Source: Emergencia timonensis (lineage in GTDB: Bacteria > Bacillota > Clostridia > Peptostreptococcales > Anaerovoracaceae). Taken from it: a stretch of DNA of 64,000 bases. Below the pieces are notes generated by a model that was given only the letters and a program-made list of their open reading frames with translations, had not been told where the DNA came from and searched no databases. The position numbers were made by a program, and so were the translations under genes. Below, piece by piece: positions 27,049 to 34,935 of the stretch; the stretch's first letter is position 1, and each line of letters starts with the position of its first letter. Where the stretch lies: positions 1,933,652-1,997,651 of the forward strand of contig NZ_FLKM01000008.1 of assembly GCF_900086585.1 (NCBI RefSeq), in the 5' to 3' direction.

Positions 27049-28071
27049 ATGTTAGAATTAAACAGGGATGATTTCACAAAAGCGGAGCTAGTGAAGGTGA
27101 TGCGTTCTGACGATCCAGAGCTGCTGCAGGAGCTATTCAGCACAGCCAGAAAGATTCGAAAGGAAATACAGGGAAACAAAATCTTTGCTTACGGTTTTGT
27201 TTACTTTACTACGTATTGCAGGAACAATTGCAATTTCTGTTACTACAGGAATTCCAACGATATAGAGCGATACAGAAAGAACGAAGAGGAGGTTTTGGCT
27301 ACGTCTAAAGCCTTGATCGAATCCGGCGTCAATCTGATTGACTTGACTATGGGAGAAGATCCGCAGTATCACCAGGAAAAGTTTGAAACGGTAGCAAATA
27401 TCATTAAAAAAATTAAGGGCGAATACGATACGCCGGTCATGATATCGCCTGGCGTTGTCAGCAATGAGATCATCGATAATCTGGCAGATGCCGGCGCGGA
27501 TTTCTATGCGCTGTATCAGGAAACCCATAACAGGGAGCTCTTTGCAAAGCTGAGAGTTGGCCAGGATTACGACGAAAGAATGAATGCCAAGCTCTATGCC
27601 AAGGAAAAGGGTATGCTGATTGAAGAAGGTCTCCTGGCCGGCGTAGGCGAAAATGAAGAAGATATCGTAGATTCTCTGCTGACTATGGGTGAGATTGGAG
27701 CCAGTCAGGTCAGAGTCATGAGCTTTATTCCGCAGGAAGGCAGCCCGATGGAGAACTGTGCAACGCCAGATAGAATGGAAGAACTGAAGATTATTGCGCT
27801 GATGCGGCTTCTCTATCCGCAGGCTTTGATTCCGGCTTCTCTGGATGTAGACGGCATCAAAGGTCTTAAGGACCGGATCAATGCGGGCGCTAATCTGATT
27901 ACATCCATCATTCCGCCGAAGTCTGGCTTTATGGGTGTTGCGCACAATACCATGGATGTAGATGAAGGCGGCAGAACTGTGGAGGAGGCGCGGGGCATCC
28001 TGGATCAGATGGGTCTGCGCATTGCGACGAGAGAAGAGTATAAAGAATTTATCAAAGAGGCAGGCAAATGA
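27049..28071 (+). CDS. pylB: 3-methylornithine synthase
   Basis: PylB, 340 residues, the radical SAM mutase that rearranges lysine to 3-methylornithine, first step of pyrrolysine synthesis. The cluster motif CRNNCNFC (Cys57, Cys61, Cys64) follows FVYFTTY; LTMGEDPQYH, YQETHNRELF, GLLAGVGENEEDIVDS and SLDVDGIKGLKDRINAGANL match the family. ATG follows CGGAGGGCGGT. Its last 4 bases overlap pylC. Neighbouring pylC, pylD, split pylS and a CUA tRNA make the call firm over other BioB-like enzymes. Confidence 0.95.
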   Translation: MLELNRDDFTKAELVKVMRSDDPELLQELFSTARKIRKEIQGNKIFAYGFVYFTTYCRNNCNFCYYRNSNDIERYRKNEEEVLATSKALIESGVNLIDLTMGEDPQYHQEKFETVANIIKKIKGEYDTPVMISPGVVSNEIIDNLADAGADFYALYQETHNRELFAKLRVGQDYDERMNAKLYAKEKGMLIEEGLLAGVGENEEDIVDSLLTMGEIGASQVRVMSFIPQEGSPMENCATPDRMEELKIIALMRLLYPQALIPASLDVDGIKGLKDRINAGANLITSIIPPKSGFMGVAHNTMDVDEGGRTVEEARGILDQMGLRIATREEYKEFIKEAGK

Positions 28072-29186
28072 AGATTGCAATTGTTGGCGGTAAATTACAG
28101 GGGACAGAGGCGGTTTATCTAGCCTCTGCCTGTGGCTTTGAAAGTATTTTGATCGATGCAAATCCTAACGTACCGGCCGGCGCCATGGCAGACCGATTTG
28201 TCTGCGGCGATATCGTAAAGCGCGAGGAGCAGGTGATAAACGCCTTGAAAGAGGCGGATTTTGTTCTGCCTGCAAACGAAAACGACCAGGTGCTGGAGGC
28301 GGTCTGCGCCATCTGTGAGGAGGAAGGCCTGAAGCTGGCCTTTGATATGGACGCTTACCGTATTTCTCAATCGAAGATCAGATCGGACAAGCTGATTCAT
28401 GAGGCCGGAATCCCTGCACCCCAATATCACCCCCACGGCAAAGCGCCTTACGTGATCAAACCGTCGGGAGAAAGCGGTTCGGCCGGTGTCAGGTATGCAG
28501 CGACAGCTGAGGAGGCGGAACGCTTTTTGACAGAAAACGAGGATTCCGATAACTGGATCATCCAAGAATATCTGGAAGGTCCGTCTTATTCCATCGAAGT
28601 AATTGGAACTCCGCAGGCGGGTTACAGGACGTATACGATCACCCAGATTCACATGGATGATGTTTACGACTGCTGTAAAGTGACGGCTCCCTGTGATATT
28701 ACGGACAGCCAGAAAGCGGAATTTGCGCAGATTGGCAAGGAGCTGGCAGAACTAGTGAATCTCCACGGCATTATGGACGTGGAGGTCATCGACGATGGAG
28801 AGGCTTTGAAGGTGCTGGAAATTGATGCCAGGATTCCAAGCCAGACGCCTATCGCTGTGCTCTATTCGTCAGGGATGAACCTGTTATCGGAATTAGCCGA
28901 TGTGACTGTCTATGGAGATTTTCAATCGGTCCAGCAGGACGAGGGGAGATTTTCAGTTTACGAGCACTACCGGCGAGAGGACGGCCAGGTTGTGCAGGAA
29001 GGAGAGCACATGATGAGCGCGGCAAGGCCGCTTTCTATCTGGGCAGACCTCTTTGGCAGTAAAGTCGCCATCTCGGATTACAGCGAAAATACAGCGGATT
29101 TCAGAGGGATCTTTGTCAACTGGGCCGACAGCCTGGAGGAACTGGAAGAAATCAGATGTCATGTAAGGACAGAACTGGGGTTGTAA
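28068..29186 (+). CDS. pylC: 3-methylornithine-lysine ligase
   Basis: PylC, 372 residues, an ATP-grasp ligase joining 3-methylornithine to the epsilon-amine of a second lysine. The N-terminal pre-ATP-grasp domain begins KIAIVGGKLQGTEAVYLA; the central ATP-binding part holds YVIKPSGESGSAGVRY and WIIQEYLEGPSYSIEVIG; the metal-binding end holds MDVEVIDDGEALKVLEIDARIPSQTP. Overlaps pylB by 4 bases and is followed by a hairpin that may reduce read-through into pylSc. Confidence 0.94.
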   Translation: MKIAIVGGKLQGTEAVYLASACGFESILIDANPNVPAGAMADRFVCGDIVKREEQVINALKEADFVLPANENDQVLEAVCAICEEEGLKLAFDMDAYRISQSKIRSDKLIHEAGIPAPQYHPHGKAPYVIKPSGESGSAGVRYAATAEEAERFLTENEDSDNWIIQEYLEGPSYSIEVIGTPQAGYRTYTITQIHMDDVYDCCKVTAPCDITDSQKAEFAQIGKELAELVNLHGIMDVEVIDDGEALKVLEIDARIPSQTPIAVLYSSGMNLLSELADVTVYGDFQSVQQDEGRFSVYEHYRREDGQVVQEGEHMMSAARPLSIWADLFGSKVAISDYSENTADFRGIFVNWADSLEELEEIRCHVRTELGL

Positions 29187-29187
29187 A

Positions 29188-29214
29188 CGGACGGATTTTA
29201 TGTAAATCTGTCCG
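29188..29214 (+). terminator. Hairpin between pylC and pylSc
   Basis: CGGACGGATTT and AAATCTGTCCG (10 of 11 pairs) with a 5-base loop, just after the pylC stop. Followed by GAAATAAATCTTT, so only a weak or partial terminator. Confidence 0.55.
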
Positions 29215-29330
29215 GAAATAAATCTTTCTCGGGTAAATCAGTCGGTATGCCTGTATTCTGCACTTTACAGTTAGGTAAAACTGTCTCGCAGCCAGACCCA
29301 AAATAGTTACCACAAAAGTTAGAAATATTA

Positions 29331-29360
29331 TTAGACTGACAATAGTAGTCATGATACAAT
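29331..29360 (+). promoter_or_regulatory. Possible promoter for pylSc
   Basis: TTAGAC (29331) and TACAAT (29355) spaced 18 bases lie 37 bases before the start of pylSc, downstream of the pylC hairpin. The boxes are only moderately like consensus. Confidence 0.4.
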
Positions 29361-29396
29361 ACTTACATAGATACGGTATTGGAGGTGAATTTAGTG

Positions 29397-30239
29397 ATGG
29401 TGAAGTTTACTGTAACGCAGGCTGAACGAATCGGAGAGTTGAACGGCACTGCAGAAGACATCAACATGGAGTTTGAGACCACAGAAGAGCGGGATCAGGC
29501 TTTCAGAAAGATGGAAAAGGAAATGGTCCGTGAAAGCCGGAAAAAAATCAAAGAACTCTTGGATCACAAACACATCACGGGAAGCGTAGAAGTGGGCAGA
29601 ACCCTGGAGCAGTGGCTCATGGGCGAAGGTTATACCAAAGTGGTAACACCGACCATCATCACTCGCGATATGCTTGCCAAGATGACCATCGACGAATTTC
29701 ACCACCTGTCAGAGCAGGTTTTCTGGCTGGATAAGAAGAGATGTCTCAGACCTATGCTGGCACCCAATCTATACGTGGTGATGCGGGAACTCAAGAGAAT
29801 TACCAATGAACCAGTAAAGATCTTTGAGATCGGCTCCTGCTTTAGAAAAGAATCTCAGGGAGCACAGCATATGAACGAATTTACCATGCTCAACTGCGTG
29901 GAACTGGCTGCAGTAAAGGACGGCGACCAGGTGGAGGAGATGAAACGTCTCGCTCATAAGTCCATGGAGGCGCTGGGAGTATCAGAAGAAGAATACGAGC
30001 TGGTCGTGGAAGAATCAACTGTCTACGGCAGCACAGTAGATATAGAAATCAATGGAATGGAAGTGGCATCCGGCTCTTACGGACCGCATTTCCTCGACGC
30101 CCAGTGGGGTGTCTTTGATACCTGGGTCGGTATCGGCTTCGGCATCGAACGTCTGACCATGGCGCTAAACAAGAGCAAGACCATCAAACGCTACGGCAAG
30201 AGCATCACTTTTATCGACGGGCAGCCACTGAATATTTAA
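29397..30239 (+). CDS. pylSc: Pyrrolysyl-tRNA synthetase, catalytic subunit
   Basis: PylSc, 280 residues, the class II catalytic half of the split bacterial pyrrolysyl-tRNA synthetase. Motif 2 is in FEIGSCFRKESQGAQHMNEF; motif 3 is GIGFGIERLTMA; LRPMLAPNLYVVMRELKR forms the amino-acid pocket edge. It charges tRNA-Pyl with pyrrolysine. Start at ATG 29397, nine bases after GGAGGTG; the adjacent GTG at 29394 is equally placed. The tRNA-binding N-terminal domain is the separate pylSn at 32200, as in other bacterial Pyl systems. Confidence 0.95.
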   Translation: MVKFTVTQAERIGELNGTAEDINMEFETTEERDQAFRKMEKEMVRESRKKIKELLDHKHITGSVEVGRTLEQWLMGEGYTKVVTPTIITRDMLAKMTIDEFHHLSEQVFWLDKKRCLRPMLAPNLYVVMRELKRITNEPVKIFEIGSCFRKESQGAQHMNEFTMLNCVELAAVKDGDQVEEMKRLAHKSMEALGVSEEEYELVVEESTVYGSTVDIEINGMEVASGSYGPHFLDAQWGVFDTWVGIGFGIERLTMALNKSKTIKRYGKSITFIDGQPLNI

Positions 30240-30260
30240 CCTTAGAAAGAAGGGGTTATC

Positions 30261-31073
30261 ATGACACGACTGAAGACGGAATGGGTAGAATACATGATCG
30301 ACGGCATGGACGCTTATAATCAGTCTCTGATGCAGAAAATCGGCGTCGATCTGGCAGGACTTGCCATGCGTACCTTCCATATGACCCAGGCAGATTTTGA
30401 CAGGGCGAGAGCCTGCAACAAAGTCGCGGTAGTTCCCATCACCCAAGGGGAAGGCATTATCGGCAGCTTCAGTGAATCTGTCGCAGCCATCGTAAGATCC
30501 ATGGGATTTTGCGCGGACGTCATGCCCCATACCGATGTAGACGGTATCTACGACGGATATCAGAGAGGGTGCAACATCTTTTTCTTTGCAGATGACATCA
30601 GATATCTGGCACTGAATACGAAAACAAACAAGGCTTCTGACAACAATTATGCCACGGCGCTTGGCTTTATCGAAGTGCTGACGGCTTTGATGGAGAAACA
30701 CGGCAAGCGTATTGCCAAAGAGAAGATTCTCCAGATCGGCCATGGAATTGTCGGCAGAGAAGCCGTTAAGATCCTGAAACAGCGCAGCGTAGATTTTGAT
30801 ATCTACGACAAAGACCAGGAGACACTTGCAGAGCTATCTTGCAAGAAGCTGCAAGGTCCGGCGCAGATCAGGGACTATAGATATATTTTAGACTTTACCA
30901 ATGAAGGCGGATGGCTGAAAGATGCGTATCTGGCGGATGCGATTCTCTATGCCAGCCCTGGCGTACCATATTCTATGGATCAGGCAGCAGAGGCACGCTT
31001 TGAGGACAAAGCGGTTCACGACAACCTGGAAATAGGCACTGCCATCATGCTGGGAGAAGCCCTTCAAATTTAA
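30261..31073 (+). CDS. pylD: Pyrrolysine synthase (dehydrogenase)
   Basis: PylD, 270 residues, oxidises 3-methylornithyl-lysine and closes the pyrroline ring to give pyrrolysine. N-terminal helical part with LAGLAMRTFHMTQADFDRA; Rossmann-like NAD-binding part with ILQIGHGIVGREAVKILKQR. GAAGGGG precedes the ATG. It stops seven bases before the tRNA-Pyl gene, so tRNA and pylD share a transcript. Confidence 0.94.
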   Translation: MTRLKTEWVEYMIDGMDAYNQSLMQKIGVDLAGLAMRTFHMTQADFDRARACNKVAVVPITQGEGIIGSFSESVAAIVRSMGFCADVMPHTDVDGIYDGYQRGCNIFFFADDIRYLALNTKTNKASDNNYATALGFIEVLTALMEKHGKRIAKEKILQIGHGIVGREAVKILKQRSVDFDIYDKDQETLAELSCKKLQGPAQIRDYRYILDFTNEGGWLKDAYLADAILYASPGVPYSMDQAAEARFEDKAVHDNLEIGTAIMLGEALQI

Positions 31074-31080
31074 ATATCAT

Positions 31081-31152
31081 GGGGTGCGGATCGTATGGAT
31101 CACATAGACTCTAAATCTATGCAGCCGGGTGAGACTCCCGGGCACCTCGCCA
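31081..31152 (+). tRNA. pylT: tRNA-Pyl (CUA anticodon), CCA encoded
   Basis: 72-nt tRNA with the odd features of pyrrolysine tRNA. Acceptor stem GGGGTGC/GCACCTC (one G-U pair), one base to the D stem GATC/GATC with a 5-base D loop, one base to a 6-bp anticodon stem CATAGA/TCTATG, anticodon CTA at 31111-31113, a 3-base variable loop CAG, T stem CCGGG/CCCGG with loop TGAGACT lacking TTC, discriminator G and encoded CCA. It decodes the amber codons of mttB and mtbB. Confidence 0.97.
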
Positions 31153-31255
31153 TTCCACCCCAAACTTGTTTGGTTAGGTGGAATGGACAGCGTAGTGAAA
31201 TCAGCCGCCTGTAGGCTGATGAACGGAGGAGTCCGGCTTGCCGGACGTTGCCATT
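31151..31255 (+). terminator. Three-hairpin array downstream of tRNA-Pyl
   Basis: Hairpin 1: CATTCCACC (31151-31159) with GGTGGAATG (31177-31185) and inner CCAAAC/GTTTGG; its first bases are the CA of the tRNA CCA end. Hairpin 2: TCAGCC/GGCTGA at 31201-31219. Hairpin 3: GTCCGGC (31231-31237)/GCCGGAC (31240-31246), then a T-rich tract. Likely serves tRNA 3' processing and partial termination before the GTPase gene. Confidence 0.65.
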
Positions 31256-31280
31256 TTTCCCCTTTTACGGAGGTAAACTT

Positions 31281-32198
31281 ATGATTCAGATTGTATTGCT
31301 CAGTGGATTTTTGGGCGCCGGTAAGACGACTCTGATGCAGCGCCTGCTGGACACCTACAAAGATCACAAAATCGGAGTGATTATCAATGAATTTGGAGAA
31401 ATCAATATAGATGCAAAATTAGTCAGCCGCGATGGCATCGACATCGCAGAGCTGTCCAACGGTTCGATCTTCTGCGCCTGCATCAAAGACAAATTTGTAG
31501 ACGGGCTCATCGCCATGTCCAAAACAGATATTGAGTATCTCTTTATCGAAGCGTCTGGTCTGGCGGATCCTTCAAACATGGAGGACATTGTCAGCGGCAT
31601 CAAAAAAGAGACTGGCGATAATCTACTGCTCAAGGGCTCCATCTGCGTTGCGGACGGCGTCAGCTTCTTAGAATTAGCAGATGTTCTACCTGCCTTGGAA
31701 CGACAGGTGAAACACGCCAATGCGGTCATCGTCAACAAAATGGATTTGATCGACGATGCATCATTCAAAGAAATCTCTCAAAAAATAGGAGAAATCAATC
31801 CTGCGGTGAAGATTTACGCAGCAACTCATTGTAACGTAGACATCAAAGAGATCGTGGATCATTTTGCTCCAAATGTTGCCGGCAGTGAAGACACCACCAA
31901 CACCTATGAGAGCAGGCCGACGACTTTCATCGTCAGAGCAGATGAACCGGTAGAGAAAGAAAAACTGATTGCATTCATAGAATCCATCGCAGGCAGCAGT
32001 TACAGAATCAAAGGCTTTGCGAAGACTATAGAGGAAGGCACCGTGGAAGTGAGCGGTGTTGTCAATAACCTGATTATAACGCCTTGGGAGACAGAAGAGA
32101 GTACGGAAATCGTAGTCATTTCTTCGGTCGGAATCAAAATGCTCAGTCTGATTACAGCAAGCTCAGAGAAAATTCTGGAAGGAAGGTTCTATATTTAA
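31281..32198 (+). CDS. CobW-type G3E-family GTPase
   Basis: A 305-residue G3E P-loop GTPase of the CobW/COG0523 group: Walker A GFLGAGKTTL at residues 9-18, INEFGEINID, a metal-binding-like CAC (FCACIKDKF, where the family usually has CxCC), FIEASGLADPS as the Walker B/G3 region and NKMDLID as guanine specificity motif. Such proteins insert or traffic metals, including cobalt for B12. It lies between pylT and pylSn, so its role may be in corrinoid enzyme maturation. ACGGAGG precedes the ATG. Confidence 0.87.
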   Translation: MIQIVLLSGFLGAGKTTLMQRLLDTYKDHKIGVIINEFGEINIDAKLVSRDGIDIAELSNGSIFCACIKDKFVDGLIAMSKTDIEYLFIEASGLADPSNMEDIVSGIKKETGDNLLLKGSICVADGVSFLELADVLPALERQVKHANAVIVNKMDLIDDASFKEISQKIGEINPAVKIYAATHCNVDIKEIVDHFAPNVAGSEDTTNTYESRPTTFIVRADEPVEKEKLIAFIESIAGSSYRIKGFAKTIEEGTVEVSGVVNNLIITPWETEESTEIVVISSVGIKMLSLITASSEKILEGRFYI

Positions 32199-32199
32199 G

Positions 32200-32526
32200 A
32201 TGGCTGATGATAAGAAGCGATATTATAGAAAAAACGTGGAACTATTTGTTCTGTTAGATAAAATGAAGTTATGGCCTGCCAGAAGCGGCCTTCTCCACGG
32301 CATCAAAACCGTCGAGAGCCATGGAAAGTATGCAGTTATCACGACCCATTGCGGAAAGACGCTGAGGGTCTATAATTCCAGGAATTCCAGAGCCGCCAGG
32401 TGGCTTCGCAACAAGTGGGCGGTAAAGCCTTGTAAACAGTGTCGTGTACCTGAATGGAAGCTGGAGAAATATTCAAAGACGTTTTTTGATTCTCATTATG
32501 GCAGCGACCTGATTCACAAGCGGTAA
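32200..32526 (+). CDS. pylSn: Pyrrolysyl-tRNA synthetase, N-terminal tRNA-binding subunit
   Basis: PylSn, a 108-residue basic protein equivalent to the N-terminal domain of archaeal PylRS. NSRNSRAARWLRNK and CKQCRV line up with archaeal NSRSCRTARAFRHH and CKRCRV; LLHGIK matches TLHKIK. It binds the T loop and variable arm of tRNA-Pyl and enhances charging by PylSc. It begins one base after the GTPase stop codon, so they are translationally coupled. Without the pyl context it would pass as hypothetical. Confidence 0.93.
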   Translation: MADDKKRYYRKNVELFVLLDKMKLWPARSGLLHGIKTVESHGKYAVITTHCGKTLRVYNSRNSRAARWLRNKWAVKPCKQCRVPEWKLEKYSKTFFDSHYGSDLIHKR

Positions 32527-32541
32527 TGCGAGGAGAGAAAG

Positions 32542-32916
32542 ATGTATATTGACATGGACTGCCCTTGTCAGGGCAAAAACTTAGACAAACTGCTGCAGCC
32601 TCTGATACTCTGCATATTGGCCAGAGGCCAGGATATGCACGGTTTTGCGATCATCAAAGAAATCGCAAAGGTTCCGCGATTTGAAGACAAGGTGCCAGAT
32701 GCCACCGGTGTCTACAGATATCTGAAAAAAATGGAAGGCTCAGGACTTCTGACCTCCAAATGGGAGCTGGACGAGGAAGACGATGCCGGAAAGCCGAAGC
32801 GGGTGTTCAGCATTACTGCGCAGGGCAGAGGCTGTCTTGCCAACTGGTCCCTGGCTTTGGTAGATTATGAAAAATATATTCACCAATTAGTGGAAATGAT
32901 CAACGAATCAGTGTAA
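32542..32916 (+). CDS. PadR-like regulator at the end of the pyl cluster
   Basis: A 124-residue winged-helix protein: LILCILARGQDMHGFAIIKEI, TGVYRYLKKMEGSGLL, KRVFSITAQGRGCLANW. It is a minimal PadR protein without a large C-terminal domain and has an N-terminal CPC pair that could bind metal or sense redox. Being the last gene of the pyl unit it is the natural candidate regulator of pyl or methylamine genes. GAGGAGAGAAAG precedes the ATG; a terminator follows. Confidence 0.82.
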   Translation: MYIDMDCPCQGKNLDKLLQPLILCILARGQDMHGFAIIKEIAKVPRFEDKVPDATGVYRYLKKMEGSGLLTSKWELDEEDDAGKPKRVFSITAQGRGCLANWSLALVDYEKYIHQLVEMINESV

Positions 32917-32942
32917 AATGAAAATATTGGACATAAAACCTG

Positions 32943-32972
32943 AGCGGATACAGATGTGTCCGCTTAATTTTT
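32943..32972 (+). terminator. Intrinsic terminator of the pyl cluster
   Basis: AGCGGATAC (32943-32951) pairs with GTGTCCGCT (32956-32964) and is followed by TAATTTTTAT. Nearly identical in sequence to the infC leader terminator at 55895. Confidence 0.85.
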
Positions 32973-33089
32973 ATAACATAGGAAATATCGTCCGAAGGGC
33001 GTATTTCCGTATGTTTCAAAGAACGTACCTTACGAAGCGTCGCCCCTTGCGGGCGACATCGTGCATAGGAGCGACGCTCCGTTATGCAC
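32972..33089 (+). repeat. Dispersed structured repeat, copy C
   Basis: Begins TATAACATAGGAAATATCGT; hairpin 1 pairs ACATAGGAAATA with TATTTCCGTATGT; linker TTTCAAAGAACGTAC; hairpin 2 GTCGCCC/GGGCGAC; hairpin 3 GTGCATA/TTATGCAC with an inner GGAGCG/CGCTCC. It starts inside the T-tail of the pyl terminator and ends 30 bases before the LysO-like start. Confidence 0.85.
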
Positions 33090-33118
33090 TCGTATTTTAA
33101 TTGAGAGGAAGTGAGGGT

Positions 33119-34111
33119 TTGGCTTACATCGCCTTGTATTGGAGCGCCATGGTAATCGGATATTACATCGGCAGCAAGAAACGTGACCATGGGGACAGAT
33201 TTTTAAAACCCACGGATGTGATCATGATGGCATCCGTTTCTCTGCTGGTGTTTTTGATGGGGATTCGCATGGGTTCCAACGAAGAAGTCATCCGCAATCT
33301 GGGCACCATCGGCCTGCAGGCGCTTTTGGCGACCGTGCTTTTGATGGCAGGGGCAGTGCTGTCTGTGACTGTGACGCGCAAGCTGCTGCACATCGATAAG
33401 TGGGGCAGGCTGGAAGGCCATGCCATAGCAAAAGAATCAGCAGAACTGGAGCAATACGAGAAGCAGGAAGAAGAGGAAGAGAAATCATCCAATCTGATGA
33501 CCTGGCTGATCCTGATCTTCGTCGTCCTGGGTATTTTTGCAGGCTACTTCCTTGTGCGGGTGTACATTCCAGACATAGACGGATTCAACGACAAAGCCGG
33601 CATTATTATGACTTGCGGATTGACCCTTCTGCTGGGCGTGATCGGCTTTCAGATGGGAATTGCGGGCACGGTCGTTGAGCAGCTGAAGTTAATCGGCTTT
33701 CGGGTATTGATCTTCCCTGTTGCCGTGCTGATCGGTACTGCTGTCGTGGGCGCGCTGATGAGTCTGATTCTGCCGCTGACACTGCGGGAGAGCCTGGCTG
33801 TCAGTTTCGGTTTCGGCTGGTATACCTTTGCGCCGGTGGCTATTTCCAATGCGGGCCATGTCATCGCCAGCGCAGTTTCCTTTATGCACAACGTATTTCG
33901 CGAGATGGGCGGCATCGTGCTGATTCCGCTTCTCGCCAAAAAAATCGGCTATATCGAGGTGACCAGCCTGCCGGGTGTGGCAGCCATGGACATCGGACTG
34001 ACTTTGGTGGAAAAGGCGACCCGCCCGGACATCATCGTCTATTCCTTTGCCATCGGCATGTCGCAGAGCCTGCTGGTGCCTCTCTTAGTACCACTAGTAA
34101 TAGGAGCGTAA
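33119..34111 (+). CDS. LysO-family (DUF340) amino-acid exporter-like membrane protein
   Basis: A 330-residue membrane protein of the LysO type: a short N-terminal half with three or so helices (LLVFLMGIRMGSNEEVIRNL), a charged Glu-rich linker around residues 105-120 and a C-terminal half with GFGWYTFAPVAISNAGH, the family's conserved re-entrant region. LysO exports lysine in E. coli. It follows the pyl cluster; Pyl is built from two lysines. Start is TTG at 33119 with AGAGGAAG seven bases upstream. Substrate is inferred from family. Confidence 0.75.
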   Translation: MAYIALYWSAMVIGYYIGSKKRDHGDRFLKPTDVIMMASVSLLVFLMGIRMGSNEEVIRNLGTIGLQALLATVLLMAGAVLSVTVTRKLLHIDKWGRLEGHAIAKESAELEQYEKQEEEEEKSSNLMTWLILIFVVLGIFAGYFLVRVYIPDIDGFNDKAGIIMTCGLTLLLGVIGFQMGIAGTVVEQLKLIGFRVLIFPVAVLIGTAVVGALMSLILPLTLRESLAVSFGFGWYTFAPVAISNAGHVIASAVSFMHNVFREMGGIVLIPLLAKKIGYIEVTSLPGVAAMDIGLTLVEKATRPDIIVYSFAIGMSQSLLVPLLVPLVIGA

Positions 34112-34117
34112 CAACAT

Positions 34118-34933
34118 ATGAAAAGATTTACAGGAAGCGGCGACTATGTCGCATCGAAGGAGTTAATGAACGCGGTCAATGTGGCCATCGCTTTAGAGAA
34201 ACCTTTGTTGATCAAAGGGGAGCCGGGCACTGGCAAGACCATGCTGGCAGAAGCCATCGCGGACGCGCTGCAGATGAAGCTGATCATCTGGGGCATCAAA
34301 TCCACGACCAAGGCGCAGGAGGGGCTGTACGTCTATGATACGGTGCAGCGGCTCTATGACAGCCAGTTCGGCGAGGGTGATGTCTCTGACATCAAACAAT
34401 ACATCAAATTGGGCAAGCTGGGCGAAGCTTTTAACTCGGAGGAACAGGTCGTCCTGCTCATAGACGAGATCGACAAGGCGGATCTGGAGTTCCCCAACGA
34501 CTTGCTCTGGGAACTGGACAAGATGGAGTTCTACATCAACGAGACGAAGGAAACCATTAGGACCAAACACCGTCCCATCGTCATCATTACCTCCAATGCG
34601 GAAAAGGAACTGCCAGATGCGTTTTTGCGCCGCTGCATCTTCCACTATATCGAATTTCCTGACCGGGAGAAGATGGAGGACATCATCAGGGTTCACTACG
34701 GAGATATTGAGAAGAAACTGGTCGCCGCAGCCATGAATGCCTTCTATGCAATCAGAGATATGCGTCAGATTCAGAAGAAACCCAGCACGTCGGAGCTTCT
34801 TGACTGGATTCAGGCGCTGCGTATCAGCGGTGTCGATGTGAGGAAAATTGAAGAACACGTTCCCTATATCGGTGTATTGCTCAAAAAGAATCAGGACATC
34901 GATATCGCCAGAGAATACCGCAGGGGAATGTAG
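34118..34933 (+). CDS. MoxR-type AAA+ ATPase
   Basis: A 271-residue AAA+ ATPase. Walker A GEPGTGKT at 34-41, Walker B VVLLIDEIDKAD near 110, sensor 1 in IVIITSNAEKELPDAFLRR with the arginine finger region following. MoxR proteins remodel or mature protein complexes together with a VWA partner, which is the next gene, two bases away. Targets unknown; in CoxD/CoxE-like pairs they mature metal enzymes. Ends in TAG. Confidence 0.88.
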   Translation: MKRFTGSGDYVASKELMNAVNVAIALEKPLLIKGEPGTGKTMLAEAIADALQMKLIIWGIKSTTKAQEGLYVYDTVQRLYDSQFGEGDVSDIKQYIKLGKLGEAFNSEEQVVLLIDEIDKADLEFPNDLLWELDKMEFYINETKETIRTKHRPIVIITSNAEKELPDAFLRRCIFHYIEFPDREKMEDIIRVHYGDIEKKLVAAAMNAFYAIRDMRQIQKKPSTSELLDWIQALRISGVDVRKIEEHVPYIGVLLKKNQDIDIAREYRRGM

Positions 34934-34935
34934 CG

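Noticed and set aside
27133..28161. 342-residue antisense ORF over pylB
   Set aside because: It mirrors pylB codon structure on the opposite strand, has no ribosome site and no recognisable domain.
31195..31250. Hammerhead ribozyme after pylT (GAAA and CTGATGA present)
   Set aside because: CTGATGA overlaps the hairpin arm pairing with TCAGCC and no GAAA follows the next stem, so the core cannot form.
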